From: an uncultured Clostridium sp.
Lineage (GTDB): Bacteria > Bacillota > Clostridia > Clostridiales > Clostridiaceae
Assembly (NCBI RefSeq): GCF_947039605.1
Contig: NZ_CAMQZG010000022.1
Coordinates: 1 to 59,931 of the forward strand
DNA length: 59,931 bases
Direction of reading: 5' to 3'
The notes beneath the pieces are model-generated. The model did no database searches and had not been told where the DNA came from. It saw only the letters and a program-made list of their open reading frames with translations. Shown piece after piece: positions 41,939-53,123 of the stretch. The position numbers were made by a program, and so were the translations under genes. Positions within the stretch are counted from its first letter, which is position 1; each line of letters starts with the position of its first letter.

Positions 41939-42568
41939 ATGAGTAAGGTAACAGAGATAGCACACCCATTAATATTACACAAATTAACAATAATAAGAGA
42001 TAAAAATACAGGTGCAAAAGATTTTAGAGAACTTGTAGAAGAAGTTTCAATGCTTATGGCATATGAAGTTACTAGAGAACTACAAATGAAAGAAGTTGAA
42101 ATAGAAACTCCAGTATGTGTAACAAAGCAAAAAGTCTTAGCAGGTAAGAAAATGGCGATAGTTCCAATTCTTAGAGCTGGACTTGGAATGGTTGATGGTA
42201 TGCTTAAATTAATACCAGCAGCAAAAGTTGGACATATAGGATTATACAGAGATGAAGAGACTTTACAGCCAGTAGAATATTTCTGTAAATTACCTCAAGA
42301 TATAAATGAGAGAGATGTAATAGTTGTAGACCCTATGCTTGCAACTGGTGGTTCAGCAGCAGATGCTATTGGATTATTAAAGAAAAAAGGTGCTAAAAAT
42401 ATCAGACTTATGTGTCTAATTTCTTCACCAGAAGGTATTAAAATGGTAATGGAAGCTCACCCAGATGTAGATATCTATGTTGGTGCTATTGATGAGATGT
42501 TAAATGAGCAGGGTTATATAGTTCCAGGTCTTGGAGATGCTGGGGACAGATTATTTGGAACAAAATAG
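41939..42568 (+). CDS. upp: Uracil phosphoribosyltransferase
   Basis: A 209-residue enzyme that makes UMP from uracil and PRPP. The PRPP-binding motif is [14 protein letters not shown] and the uracil-binding C-terminal segment is [28 protein letters not shown] is also conserved. Full length. It starts at an ATG after AAAGGAG, in an operon with rpiB. A weak hairpin (about 42594-42620) follows it. Confidence 0.97.
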   Translation: MSKVTEIAHPLILHKLTIIRDKNTGAKDFRELVEEVSMLMAYEVTRELQMKEVEIETPVCVTKQKVLAGKKMAIVPILRAGLGMVDGMLKLIPAAKVGHIGLYRDEETLQPVEYFCKLPQDINERDVIVVDPMLATGGSAADAIGLLKKKGAKNIRLMCLISSPEGIKMVMEAHPDVDIYVGAIDEMLNEQGYIVPGLGDAGDRLFGTK

Positions 42569-42593
42569 TTTATAATAAAATTAAAGTTATATT

Positions 42594-42620
42594 CAGTGGA
42601 GTTTGAAAAAACTCCATTGT
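42594..42620 (+). terminator. Weak terminator-like hairpin after upp
   Basis: CAGTGGAGTTT pairs with AAACTCCATTG over a GAAA loop. Only three T follow, so read-through into wecB is likely. Confidence 0.5.
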
Positions 42621-42653
42621 TTGCTATACAGGTATAAATAGGAGGGGATTTTA

Positions 42654-43808
42654 ATGGAAAAGATTAAAATATTAACTATATTTGGAACAAGACCAGAAGC
42701 TATAAAAATGGCTCCACTTGTGAAAGAATTAGAGAGAAGAGAAGCGATAGAAGCTAAAGTTTGTGTAACAGCACAACATAGAGAAATGCTTGATCAAGTT
42801 TTAGAATTATTTGAAATAACACCTGATTTTGATTTAGATATAATGAAAACAAGACAATCACTTACAGGAATAACAAATAGAATTTTAGAAGGACTTGAAG
42901 AACTTTTTGAAAATGAAAAACCAGATATGATTCTTGTTCATGGAGATACAACAACAACATTTTCAAGTGGGCTTGCAGCCTTCTATAAACAAATTAAAGT
43001 TGGTCATGTTGAAGCTGGGCTTAGAACATTTGATAAATATTTTCCATTCCCAGAAGAGATGAATAGAAAACTTACAGGGGCTTTAGCGGATTTACACTTT
43101 GCACCTACAGTTGGTTCAAGTGCAAATTTACTAAATGAGGGAATTAAAAAATCAGATATATACATAACAGGAAATACAGTTATAGATGCTATGGCTCATA
43201 CAGTTGAAGAAAATTATGTATTTGATACAGAGGAACTTAACAGAATAGATTTTGAAAATAAAAAAGTTATTATGGTAACAGCACATAGAAGAGAAAACTG
43301 GGGAGAGGGAATTGATAATATATGTGATTCACTTGCTCAAATAGTTGATAACAATGAAGATGTAGAACTTGTATATCTTGTTCATTTAAATCCAGTTGTT
43401 AAAGATGTTGTTCATGCAAAACTTGGTGGAAAAGATAGAGTTCACTTATTATCACCACTTGATACAAAAGAAACTCATAATTTAATGAATAAATGCTTTA
43501 TGGTCATGACAGATTCAGGTGGACTTCAAGAAGAGGCCCCACACCTTGGAAAACCAGTGTTAGTTTTAAGAGGAGTTACAGAGAGACCAGAAGCAGTTGA
43601 AGCTGGTACAGTTAAACTTGTTGGAACTAATAAGGATATGATTTTAAAAGAAGCAAATGATTTATTAAATGATGAGGCTTACTATGCAAAAATGAGTAAA
43701 GCTGTAAATCCATATGGCGATGGAAAGGCATCAGAGAGAATAGTTGATGCAATTCTTAAATATTTTGGAAAAAATGATAAAGAAGTAGAAGAGTTTATAA
43801 GTAAATAA
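42654..43808 (+). CDS. wecB: UDP-N-acetylglucosamine 2-epimerase (non-hydrolysing)
   Basis: A 384-residue epimerase (WecB/MnaA) interconverting UDP-GlcNAc and UDP-ManNAc for teichoic-acid linkage units or surface polysaccharide. Family blocks seen are FGTRPEAIKMAPLV near the N-terminus, HGDTTTTFSS, GHVEAGLRT, PFPEEMNR, TAHRRENWG, and DSGGLQEEAP. Full length. It starts at an ATG after GGAGGGG. It has no dedicated strong promoter and may be read from rpiB-upp. Confidence 0.96.
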   Translation: MEKIKILTIFGTRPEAIKMAPLVKELERREAIEAKVCVTAQHREMLDQVLELFEITPDFDLDIMKTRQSLTGITNRILEGLEELFENEKPDMILVHGDTTTTFSSGLAAFYKQIKVGHVEAGLRTFDKYFPFPEEMNRKLTGALADLHFAPTVGSSANLLNEGIKKSDIYITGNTVIDAMAHTVEENYVFDTEELNRIDFENKKVIMVTAHRRENWGEGIDNICDSLAQIVDNNEDVELVYLVHLNPVVKDVVHAKLGGKDRVHLLSPLDTKETHNLMNKCFMVMTDSGGLQEEAPHLGKPVLVLRGVTERPEAVEAGTVKLVGTNKDMILKEANDLLNDEAYYAKMSKAVNPYGDGKASERIVDAILKYFGKNDKEVEEFISK

Positions 43809-43816
43809 GTATTAGT

Positions 43817-43848
43817 AAAAAGTACCTCAATAGAGGTGCTTTTTTTTT
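43817..43848 (+). terminator. Terminator of wecB
   Basis: AAAGTACCTC/GAGGTGCTTT stem with one T-G pair, AATA loop and nine T. Confidence 0.88.
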
Positions 43849-43891
43849 GAGAAAATTCAAGAAAAAGATTGTATATTTTTTAACAAATAAC

Positions 43892-43920
43892 TTGAATATA
43901 AGAAATTATATGGTTATAAT
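43892..43920 (+). promoter_or_regulatory. Sigma-A promoter of thlA
   Basis: TTGAAT (43892-43897), a 17-bp spacer, TATAAT (43915-43920), 67 bp before the thlA ATG. Clostridial thl promoters are known as strong and constitutive. Confidence 0.75.
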
Positions 43921-43987
43921 GGAATTATATTGTAAATATTCAATATAAAGTTAAATAAAGGTATTAGGATTTAGGAGGAGAACTTAA

Positions 43988-45166
43988 ATGAGAGATGTAG
44001 TAATAGTAAGTGCAGTAAGAACTGCGTTAGGTACTTTTGGTGGGAGTTTAAAAGATATTTCTGCTGCTGATTTAGGAGCTTTAGTAATTAAAGAAGCTGT
44101 AAATAGAGCTGGTATTGCACCAGAAAAAATTGATGAAGTATTAATGGGAAATGTTGTACAAGCTGGTCTTGGACAAAATATAGCTAGACAAGCAGCTGTA
44201 AAGGCTGGTCTTCCAGTAGAAGTTCCTGCAATGACAATAAATAAAGTTTGCGGATCAGGACTTAGAACTGTTTCACTTGCAGCTCAAATGATAAAAGCTG
44301 GTGATGCAGATATTATAGTAGCTGGTGGTATGGAGAACATGTCACAAGGACCTTATGTATTAAAAACAGCTAGATATGGTCAAAGAATGGGTGATGGTAA
44401 AATGATAGATACAATGGTAAATGATGCCTTAACAGATGCTTTTGAAGGTTATCATATGGGAATTACTGCTGAAAATATAGCAGAGAAATGGGAGTTAACA
44501 AGAGAAATGCAAGATGAATTTGCAGCTAAATCACAAAATAAAGCTGAAGAAGCAATTAAAGCTGGTAAATTTAAAGATGAGATAGTTCCAGTTGTAATTC
44601 CTCAAAGAAGAGGAGAACCTGTTATATTTGATACAGATGAATTCCCAAGATTTGGGTCAACAACTGCATCACTTGGAAAGTTAAGACCAGCTTTCAAAAA
44701 AGATGGGACAGTAACAGCCGGTAATGCTTCAGGAATTAATGATGGGGCTGCCGCAGTGGTTGTAATGAGTGCTGAAAAAGCTGAAGAGTTAGGATTAAAG
44801 CCAATGGCTAAAATTTTATCATATGGTTCAAAAGGACTTGATCCATCAATAATGGGATATGGACCATTTGCTGCAACTAAAAAAGCTCTTGAAAATACAG
44901 GGTTATCAGTTGGAGATTTAGATTTAATAGAAGCAAATGAAGCTTTTGCTGCTCAAAGTTTAGCAGTAGCTAAAGATTTAGAGTTTGATATGGAAAAAGT
45001 TAATGTAAATGGTGGAGCTATTGCAATTGGACACCCAGTAGGGGCTTCAGGAACAAGAATTCTTGTTACATTATTACACGAAATGCAAAGAAGAGATGCA
45101 AAAACTGGCCTTGCTACACTTTGTATTGGTGGTGGAATGGGAACTGCATTAATATTAGGTAGATAA
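43988..45166 (+). CDS. thlA: Acetyl-CoA C-acetyltransferase (thiolase)
   Basis: A 392-residue biosynthetic thiolase, joining two acetyl-CoA to acetoacetyl-CoA as the first step to butyrate/butanol-type products. Active-site residues: nucleophile C88 ([11 protein letters not shown]), His in [11 protein letters not shown] and the second Cys in [10 protein letters not shown]. Full length. It starts at an ATG after AGGAGG. It stands alone between a promoter and a terminator. The butyrate crotonase/bcd cluster is not in the window. Confidence 0.97.
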   Translation: MRDVVIVSAVRTALGTFGGSLKDISAADLGALVIKEAVNRAGIAPEKIDEVLMGNVVQAGLGQNIARQAAVKAGLPVEVPAMTINKVCGSGLRTVSLAAQMIKAGDADIIVAGGMENMSQGPYVLKTARYGQRMGDGKMIDTMVNDALTDAFEGYHMGITAENIAEKWELTREMQDEFAAKSQNKAEEAIKAGKFKDEIVPVVIPQRRGEPVIFDTDEFPRFGSTTASLGKLRPAFKKDGTVTAGNASGINDGAAAVVVMSAEKAEELGLKPMAKILSYGSKGLDPSIMGYGPFAATKKALENTGLSVGDLDLIEANEAFAAQSLAVAKDLEFDMEKVNVNGGAIAIGHPVGASGTRILVTLLHEMQRRDAKTGLATLCIGGGMGTALILGR

Positions 45167-45186
45167 AAGTTAATAATATAAGATAT

Positions 45187-45224
45187 AGAAGAAGTTCACT
45201 TTTAAAGTGAGCTTCTTTTTTTAT
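45187..45224 (+). terminator. Terminator of thlA
   Basis: GAAGTTCACTTT pairs with AAAGTGAGCTTC (one T-G) with almost no loop, followed by seven T. Confidence 0.88.
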
Positions 45225-45742
45225 AAATATTTTAAAAAAAAGACTAAAAAACTGAAAGAAATTAAAAAAAAAGCTACTTTATTTAATAAAAATAACAAAA
45301 AAAAGACTAAAAGTTAAAAAAAGAGTAAAAAAAAGCAGAAAAAAATGAAGCTATAAAGAAAAAAACATGCATATTTTAATATATACAAAAAAAACCAAAA
45401 AAAACAAGGTAGTAAATAATTTATTAAAATACATTTTAAATGTTAAAATGTTAAAGAAATTGCATATGTAGTATTGAAAAGGAAATTAAAGCATAGCTAG
45501 TACATATGTTGAAATAAAAATAAATCAGAATATTCTGATAATTGCAAGTTAGAAGTGTTGTAAAATCTTTTTGAACAATATATTAAGGAATAATGAATAA
45601 AAGGGAGTAATATTATCAGATTAGCAATCTAAGTTCGTTTAATTGATAAATATTCAAAAATATAAGGTTTACATAGGTTTTTAAAAAGTTGATTTTCAAC
45701 ATATAATAACTTAAGGATAATGATTAGGCAAGGAGGTAAGAT
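45225..45742 (+). promoter_or_regulatory. A-rich 518-bp region upstream of the atp operon
   Basis: No ORF or RNA gene is seen. The first ~200 bp (45228-45420) have a strongly purine-rich top strand with many runs of 6-9 A at irregular short spacing, hence likely bent DNA or an UP-element-like region. TATAAT at 45702-45707 is the best -10 box for the atp operon, with no clear -35, and AAGGAGG at 45730-45736 serves the first gene. Confidence 0.55.
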
Positions 45743-46102
45743 GTGGACAAGAGGAATAAAGATATGATTTTAACTGTAACTAGGACAAACATAATATTAG
45801 CTTTTCTTGTGGCTCTTATGCTTATCTTTGTAAAGTTTTCATTTGCAATAGCATTTTTAGTGGGAACTACCACAGCAATTATTAATTTTATAATTAATTC
45901 TTATGTTATTAATAGATGCTTCAAAGGTAAGAATGCCAAGGTTTTTATCCCAATAAGCTTTCTAGTAAGAATGTCACTTATATTAGGTGTTGCAATTTTA
46001 TTTAGAGCTAATTACATAGACCTTATAATGTATTTAATAGGGTTCATTTTTCATCAAGTAGCAATTTTTAGATATGCTTTAAAAAAACCAAAGCAAGTCT
46101 AG
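45743..46102 (+). CDS. atpI: ATP synthase subunit I (AtpI-like)
   Basis: A 119-residue membrane protein with four hydrophobic segments (about 11-29, 32-49, 70-87, 92-111). Length and position at the head of the ATP synthase operon fit AtpI, an assembly factor for the c-ring and possible Mg transporter; sequence similarity in this family is low. It starts at a GTG 6 nt after GGAGG. Confidence 0.82.
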   Translation: MDKRNKDMILTVTRTNIILAFLVALMLIFVKFSFAIAFLVGTTTAIINFIINSYVINRCFKGKNAKVFIPISFLVRMSLILGVAILFRANYIDLIMYLIGFIFHQVAIFRYALKKPKQV

Positions 46103-46148
46103 AGTTGTATTACATTATAAATATTTTACAAGAGAGGGAGTGAATTAA

Positions 46149-46826
46149 ATGCATATTTTTGCACCTCAGTTTACTGTAACATTAGGGTCATTTGTTTTAC
46201 CAAGTTATTTAATCATGCAATGGGCAGTTATGTTGTTAATTATAATATTAGCAGGTATCGTAACAGCTAAACTTAACATGAAACCTGGAAAACTACAGGC
46301 TGTTGCAGAAATGTTCTACGAAGCAGTTGAAAAACTTGTTAGTGGAAATATAGGTAAAGAAGGAGCAGTATTCATACCATTCATAGGTACGCTTATGATT
46401 TACATATTACTATTAAACTATGTTGGTTTAATAGGAATAGCTCCGCCAACAAATAACTTAAATATAACTGGAGCGTTTGCAATAGTTGTAGTATTAGTTG
46501 TACATGGTAATGCTATAAGAAAAAATGGTATATTAGGATATCTTAAAGGATATGCTAGTCATGGAATAGCTATGATACCACTTAATTTAATGGAAAAAGT
46601 AATTTTTCCAGTATCTTTAGCTTTACGTTTATTTGGTAATATGCTAGCAGCAGGAATAGTTTTAGAGCTAGTATATGAAGGGCTTTCACATTTTGCATGG
46701 GCAGCACAAATTGGTTTACCAATTATAGCACATGGATTCTTCGACGTATTTGACGGAACAATTCAAATGATAGTGTTTGTAATGTTAACAGTAATTAACA
46801 TTAAAATTACAGCACAATCACACTAA
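46149..46826 (+). CDS. atpB: ATP synthase F0 subunit a
   Basis: A 225-residue membrane stator subunit forming the ion half-channels. The essential Arg is R160 in SLALRLFGNMLAG-like SLALRLFGNML. The C-terminal HGFFDVFDGTIQMIVFVMLT is typical. Full length. It starts at an ATG after AGAGAGGGAG. Confidence 0.95.
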   Translation: MHIFAPQFTVTLGSFVLPSYLIMQWAVMLLIIILAGIVTAKLNMKPGKLQAVAEMFYEAVEKLVSGNIGKEGAVFIPFIGTLMIYILLLNYVGLIGIAPPTNNLNITGAFAIVVVLVVHGNAIRKNGILGYLKGYASHGIAMIPLNLMEKVIFPVSLALRLFGNMLAAGIVLELVYEGLSHFAWAAQIGLPIIAHGFFDVFDGTIQMIVFVMLTVINIKITAQSH

Positions 46827-46871
46827 GATTAACTAATTAACTAAATTAACTAATCAATTAAATCAAACTAA

Positions 46872-47129
<258 letters not shown>

Positions 47130-47162
47130 TTTTTAGTACATAAATTATTTTAATATATATAT

Positions 47163-47208
47163 ATAATAGCCGATTATTCGTTGAAAGATTACTAAATATC
47201 GGCTGTTT
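47163..47208 (+). other. Hairpin between atpE and atpF
   Basis: AATAGCCGAT pairs with ATCGGCTGTT over a 23-nt loop, followed by TTTAAAT. It lies in an unusually long (194 bp) gap after atpE and may stabilise the atpE message or partly terminate, setting the c-to-b ratio. Confidence 0.55.
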
Positions 47209-47323
47209 TAAATTTACGGATATTCAAAACAATAGTTTTGAGCACATAAAAATACATAGTTAATCAAGAAATGAACCGAAAAGTTACGGAGTGAAGTGAA
47301 AAACTCAAGGAGGAAAAGTAAAC

Positions 47324-47803
47324 ATGGAATTTAACTGGACAACAGTAGTAGCAGCTATAATCAACCTTGGAATATTAGTATTAATCCTAAGATATTTCTT
47401 CTGGGATAGAATCAAAAAAGCAATCAAAGAAAGACAAGATGCTATAAATGAAAAATTAGCAAGTGCTGATAGAGCAAGAGAAGAAGCTGCGAAGTTAAAA
47501 GCTAAAAATGAAGAAATCTTAAAGCAAGCTCAAGAAGAAGGAAAGAGAATCATAGCAGAAAAGAAAATTGCTGCAGAGGAACTTTATAAGAAAATAGTAG
47601 CAGAAGCTACAGCAGAAGCTGAAGATTTAAAAGTTAAGGCTAATGAGCAAATAGGAATAGATGTAGCTAGAGCACAACTTACTCTTAAAGAGCAAGTTGT
47701 AGACCTTGCTATTGTATTATCTAAAAAAGCTATAGAAGGATCAATGGATGAAGAAAAGCATCAAGCTGTGATCGATAAGTATATCGAGAAAGTAGGTATG
47801 TAA
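47324..47803 (+). CDS. atpF: ATP synthase F0 subunit b
   Basis: A 159-residue peripheral stalk subunit: one N-terminal membrane helix (about 8-26), then a long Ala/Glu/Lys-rich coiled coil ending in EKHQAVIDKYIEKVGM. Full length. Its C-terminus normally binds the C-terminal domain of delta, encoded 1 bp after its stop. It starts at an ATG after AAGGAGG. Confidence 0.95.
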   Translation: MEFNWTTVVAAIINLGILVLILRYFFWDRIKKAIKERQDAINEKLASADRAREEAAKLKAKNEEILKQAQEEGKRIIAEKKIAAEELYKKIVAEATAEAEDLKVKANEQIGIDVARAQLTLKEQVVDLAIVLSKKAIEGSMDEEKHQAVIDKYIEKVGM

Positions 47804-47804
47804 T

Positions 47805-48050
47805 ATGATTTCAGGTAATAAAAATCTTCTAGTAGGATTTGTTAAAACAGTAGTTCCACTTACAGAGGAACAATATAGCAGTTTAGTATCTAAATTAGAA
47901 GCTAAATATGGAAAAAAAATTGAACTTAAGCAAGAAATCGATAAAAGCATTGTTGGTGGACTTTTTATACAAGTTGAAAATGAGTTTATAGATGCAACTA
48001 TAAATTCACAATATCAAGAAATGAAAGAGTTAATGCTTAATAGAAAATAA
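47805..48050 (+). CDS. atpH: ATP synthase delta subunit, C-terminal domain only
   Basis: An 81-residue protein that matches only the C-terminal part of delta (PLTEEQYSSLVSKLEAKYGKK, IDKSIVGGLFIQVENEFIDATINSQ). The usual ~175-residue subunit has an N-terminal six-helix bundle that binds the N-termini of alpha. Here that bundle is missing altogether, with no remnant in other frames: atpF ends normally and the start codon follows 1 bp later. The part kept is the one that binds b. A short AGTAGGT-like ribosome site overlaps the atpF end, suggesting translational coupling. Confidence 0.85.
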   Translation: MISGNKNLLVGFVKTVVPLTEEQYSSLVSKLEAKYGKKIELKQEIDKSIVGGLFIQVENEFIDATINSQYQEMKELMLNRK

Positions 48051-48065
48051 AGGTGGTGAGTCTAT

Positions 48066-49568
48066 ATGAATATTAAAACAGAAGGACTATCTTCAGAACT
48101 TAAAGAAGATGTTAAAGGTTATGAAAAAGAAATAAGAGTAGTAGACTCAGGGACTATAATGCAAGTTGGAGACGGAGTTGCAAGAGTTGATGGTCTTAAA
48201 AGCTGTATGCAAGGAGAACTAGTAGAGTTCGAAAATGGCGCAGTTGGTATGGCTCTTAACTTAGAAGAAGACAACGTTGGGATAGTATTATTAGGATCTG
48301 AAAAAGGATTAAGAGAAGGAACTAAAGTTCAAAGCACTGGAAAAGTTGTTGAAGTACCAGTTGGTAATGCACTTTTAGGTAGAGTTGTAGATGCTTTAGG
48401 AAATGCAATTGATGGAAAAGGTCCAATCGAAAATGATGGTTTTAGACCAGTTGAAGCAAAAGCTCCAGCAGTTTTAGATAGAACACCAGTACACCAACCA
48501 TTACAGACAGGAATTAAAGCTATAGATGCTATGATACCAGTAGGTAAAGGACAAAGAGAACTTATCATTGGAGATGCAGGAACAGGTAAAACAGCTGTTG
48601 GAATCGACTCTATCATCAACCAAAAAGGTAAGAATGTTAAGTGTGTATATGTTGCTATAGGACAAAAGCAATCTACAGTTGCTAATGTTTATAATATATT
48701 AGAAGAAGCGGGCGCTATGGAATATACAATTATTGTATCAGCAGCAGCATCAGAAGCAGCAGCACTTCAATTCTTAGCACCATATGCTGGAGTTGCAATG
48801 GCTGAATACTTTATGTGGAAAGGTGAAGATGTATTAATAGTATATGATGATTTATCAAAGCAAGCAGTTGCTTATAGAACATTATCATTACTTTTAAGAA
48901 GATCACCAGGTAGAGAGGCTTACCCAGGAGATGTATTCTATATACACTCAAGATTATTAGAGAGAGCAGCGAAACTTTCAAAAGAAAATGGTGGTGGTTC
49001 AATAACTGCTTTACCAATAATTGAAACTTTAGCAGGAGATGTGTCAGCATATGTTCCTACAAATGTTATCTCAATAACAGATGGTCAAATATTCTTAGAA
49101 AAAGGATTATTTGATGCAGGTCAAAAGCCAGCTATCAATCCAGGGATTTCAGTGTCAAGAGTTGGAGGAAGTGCTCAAACTAAAGCTATGAAGCAAGTTG
49201 CTAAGAGTTTAAGACTTGACCTTGCCCAGTTCAAAGAACTTGAATCATTCTCACAATTTGGAGCTGAACTTGATAAAGATACAGCAGATAGAATTGAAAA
49301 AGGTAAAAGAGTTCAAGAAGTATTAAAACAAGATGAATTCTCACCAAGAGAAGTTTCAGAGCAAGTAGTTGTTATGTACGTTGCTATAAAAGACTACTTA
49401 AAAGATGTAGAAGTTGACAATGTAGTTAGATTTGAAAGAGAATTCTTAGAGTTCATGCATGCAAATTATCCTAATATACTTAGTTCAATAGATAATGAAG
49501 CTAAGTTATTAGAAACTACAGAAGCAGAATTAAAGAACGCAATAGTTGCATTCAAAAAAAATTTCTAA
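48066..49568 (+). CDS. atpA: ATP synthase F1 subunit alpha
   Basis: A 500-residue non-catalytic nucleotide-binding subunit. The P-loop is GDAGTGKT (about 170-177), and the alpha signature [21 protein letters not shown] contains the arginine finger. Its N-terminal ~25 residues ([22 protein letters not shown]), the normal docking site for delta, look standard in length despite the short delta. It starts at an ATG after AAAGGTGGTGAG. Confidence 0.97.
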   Translation: MNIKTEGLSSELKEDVKGYEKEIRVVDSGTIMQVGDGVARVDGLKSCMQGELVEFENGAVGMALNLEEDNVGIVLLGSEKGLREGTKVQSTGKVVEVPVGNALLGRVVDALGNAIDGKGPIENDGFRPVEAKAPAVLDRTPVHQPLQTGIKAIDAMIPVGKGQRELIIGDAGTGKTAVGIDSIINQKGKNVKCVYVAIGQKQSTVANVYNILEEAGAMEYTIIVSAAASEAAALQFLAPYAGVAMAEYFMWKGEDVLIVYDDLSKQAVAYRTLSLLLRRSPGREAYPGDVFYIHSRLLERAAKLSKENGGGSITALPIIETLAGDVSAYVPTNVISITDGQIFLEKGLFDAGQKPAINPGISVSRVGGSAQTKAMKQVAKSLRLDLAQFKELESFSQFGAELDKDTADRIEKGKRVQEVLKQDEFSPREVSEQVVVMYVAIKDYLKDVEVDNVVRFEREFLEFMHANYPNILSSIDNEAKLLETTEAELKNAIVAFKKNF

Positions 49569-49573
49569 GATAA

Positions 49574-49594
49574 GCATAGCTTTTTAAGCTATGC
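49574..49594 (+). other. Perfect hairpin between atpA and atpG
   Basis: GCATAGCTT (49574-49582) pairs with AAGCTATGC (49586-49594) over TTT, with a weaker outer AGAT/ATCT extension. No T tail follows. It probably acts in RNA processing or in tuning alpha to gamma expression. Confidence 0.6.
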
Positions 49595-49620
49595 CATCTT
49601 TTAAGATAGGAGGTGTAGTG

Positions 49621-50499
49621 ATGCCAGCAGGTGGATTATTAGCTTTAAAGAATAGAGTTAAAAGTGTAAAAACAACAAAGAAGACAACTAAAGCTATGTC
49701 TCTTATATCAGCTTCAAAGATGAAGAAGGCAAGAGTTAGACTTCAAAAGAATGAGTTTTACCTAAATAACTTAAAGCATATAGGAACTAAAATCTTTAGA
49801 TATGCAGATAGCCCAAAAAATAATATATTAACACAAGAGAATGGTGAAGATAAGAAATTATACATCATACTTGCTTCTGATACAGGATTATGTGGAGGTT
49901 TCAATGGTAACGGAGCTATGTATTTAGCGCGTAAATTTGCAAACGACTTTAAGAATGTAGCAGTAATAATATCTGGTAAAAGAGCAAGATATTATGTTAA
50001 TAAACATGGTTTTGAAACAGTTAAAGAATATAAGGACCCTAATGATCAAATCACTATTAAAGAAGCAAGAGTAATGGCTTCTGATTTAGTAGATTTATTC
50101 TTACATAAAGGTTATGAAGAAGTTAGTCTTGTATATACAAAATTCTATAGTGCTGGAAAGCAAAGAGTGGTAGAAGAGAGAATATTACCATTTGAAGTTT
50201 TGCAGACAGAAGAAGTAGTAGAAGAATTAGACTTTGATTTAGAACCAGGTTCTGAAGAGATAGTTGCTGATTATATAATGAGACAGATAGAGGCACAACT
50301 TATAAATGCTGTATATCATTCAAAGACAAGTGAACATAGTGCTAGAATGATGGCTATGGATAATGCAACAACAAATGCAAATAAAATGGCTATTGAACTA
50401 GAGGCTAAATATAATAGATTAAGACAAAGTGTTATTACACAAGAAATTGCGGAAATTATAGGTGGATTAGAAGCAAGTAAAAAGAAAAAAAAGAAATAA
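49621..50499 (+). CDS. atpG: ATP synthase F1 subunit gamma
   Basis: A 292-residue central-shaft subunit. The N-terminal helix LKNRVKSVKTTKKTTKAMSLISASKMKKA-type segment starts at residue 8. LASDTGLCGGFN and the C-terminal SEHSARMMAMDNATTNA...NRLRQSVITQEIAEI are family hallmarks. ATG at 49621 follows AGGAGGTG; the longer in-frame ORF includes the intergenic hairpin and is rejected. Confidence 0.96.
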   Translation: MPAGGLLALKNRVKSVKTTKKTTKAMSLISASKMKKARVRLQKNEFYLNNLKHIGTKIFRYADSPKNNILTQENGEDKKLYIILASDTGLCGGFNGNGAMYLARKFANDFKNVAVIISGKRARYYVNKHGFETVKEYKDPNDQITIKEARVMASDLVDLFLHKGYEEVSLVYTKFYSAGKQRVVEERILPFEVLQTEEVVEELDFDLEPGSEEIVADYIMRQIEAQLINAVYHSKTSEHSARMMAMDNATTNANKMAIELEAKYNRLRQSVITQEIAEIIGGLEASKKKKKK

Positions 50500-50526
50500 A
50501 TTAAGTAGGCAAAGGAGGTAGTTTAG

Positions 50527-51921
<1,395 letters not shown>

Positions 51922-51937
51922 TAACGGGAGGTATGTT

Positions 51938-52336
51938 ATGAAGGTATTTAACCTAATAATATCAACACCAGAAGATATATTCTTCGAGGGCGATGTTAGA
52001 TCATTAAAAGCTAAAACATCTTTTGGAGAGTTCCAAATGTATGCTGATCATGAACCTTATATAGCTACTGTTAGACCTTGTGTCTTTACAATAGTTGATG
52101 AAAAAGGTGAAAAATTAGAATATGCTATATCAGAGGGAACTATTGAAACTAAAGGTGACAGTGTTGTCCTTTGTGTTAATTCAATAGATTCTAAAGATTC
52201 TATTAATTTAGAAAAAGCAGAAGAGGCGAAAGCTCGTGCAATGGAAAGAATTGATTCTAAAGATTATAAGGTAGAAACATCTAGAGCTAAGAATGCACTA
52301 GCTAGAGCTAATGCAAGAATAGAATTAGGTAAATAA
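51938..52336 (+). CDS. atpC: ATP synthase F1 subunit epsilon
   Basis: A 132-residue regulatory subunit: the N-terminal beta sandwich (about 1-85; STPEDIFFEGDVRSLKAKT, MYADHEPYIATVRP) and a two-helix C-terminal domain (about 88-132) that can inhibit ATP hydrolysis. Full length. It starts at an ATG after GGGAGG. Last gene of the operon. Confidence 0.96.
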   Translation: MKVFNLIISTPEDIFFEGDVRSLKAKTSFGEFQMYADHEPYIATVRPCVFTIVDEKGEKLEYAISEGTIETKGDSVVLCVNSIDSKDSINLEKAEEAKARAMERIDSKDYKVETSRAKNALARANARIELGK

Positions 52337-52337
52337 G

Positions 52338-52372
52338 AAATAGTAGATGCAATTGCATCTACTATTTTTTTT
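52338..52372 (+). terminator. Terminator of the atp operon
   Basis: A perfect palindrome, AAATAGTAGATGC/GCATCTACTATTT with an AATT centre and a T run, directly after the atpC stop. Confidence 0.92.
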
Positions 52373-52497
52373 ATGTAATTTTAAGTAGAAGAATAAGCAC
52401 AAAAGAATTTAAATCAGAATATATTTATAGTATAAGAAAATATATTGATTATTTTTATAAAATATGGTCAATACTTCTAAATGAGGTGGGGATTAAA

Positions 52498-53103
52498 ATG
52501 AAAAAAGTGGTTTTATGTATGAGTATTATGATAATGACTTCAATTGTTTTTCTTGGAGGGAGTAAAAGTTTCAATATATATGATGTTTTAGTAAGAGAAA
52601 ACTATGAGGTAGTAGAACAAGGTATTAAGCTACAGTATAGTGAGAAAAATATGGACATGTCTTACTTAAAGAATGTTCTTAACTTAACAGATGATTTTGA
52701 AATGTATAATAAAAACTTCTATTATTTAAAGGAAAATAATAAATATTCAATAGAGATTAAAGGGATAGATAGATTTATAGAAATTGAAATAAAAGATTTT
52801 AATAATGATATGAAAATTGAAGAAATAGAAAAAATAACAAAAAAAATGTTGAATAATAAAAAAGACCTAAAAGTTTTTACCTATGTGAAGGGAAAAACAA
52901 ATGATATTCATAGCTTAAAAGAAACATCAAAATTTATAAAAACTGAGTTGCAAAGTGAAGGGAATGAAAGTTTAAAGCTTAGTAATGGAGAAACTGGAAT
53001 AATAGAATTAAATAATGAAGAGTATAATTACTCGTTAATAAGCTATGAAAAGGACAACAATTATATAATTGTTGGAAGCCCTGTAATATTCATCACGTAT
53101 TAG
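52498..53103 (+). CDS. YwmB-like secreted or membrane-anchored protein
   Basis: A 202-residue protein with an N-terminal hydrophobic segment (about 4-21) that is a signal peptide or anchor. The rest is hydrophilic with alternating strands and helices. I identify it as YwmB-like mainly from position: ywmB-murA-spoIID-spoIIQ is the Bacillus order, repeated here; the sequence itself is weakly conserved. ATG at 52498 follows GAGGTGGGG. murA starts 20 bp downstream. Function unknown. Confidence 0.65.
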   Translation: MKKVVLCMSIMIMTSIVFLGGSKSFNIYDVLVRENYEVVEQGIKLQYSEKNMDMSYLKNVLNLTDDFEMYNKNFYYLKENNKYSIEIKGIDRFIEIEIKDFNNDMKIEEIEKITKKMLNNKKDLKVFTYVKGKTNDIHSLKETSKFIKTELQSEGNESLKLSNGETGIIELNNEEYNYSLISYEKDNNYIIVGSPVIFITY

Positions 53104-53123
53104 GAAGAATAATGGAGGACGAT

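Noticed and set aside
45225-45742. Replication origin or small ORFs in the A-rich region
   Set aside because: No DnaA-box cluster or dnaA/dnaN neighbours, and no ORF with a ribosome site on either strand.
47741-48050. Frameshift as explanation for the short atpH
   Set aside because: atpF has normal length and stop, no delta N-terminal-domain residues appear in any frame around 47600-47810, and atpH has an intact start. A deletion or a genuinely short gene fits better.
49591-49620. Extended N-terminus of atpG
   Set aside because: It would include the intergenic hairpin and the AGGAGGTG ribosome site of the ATG at 49621.
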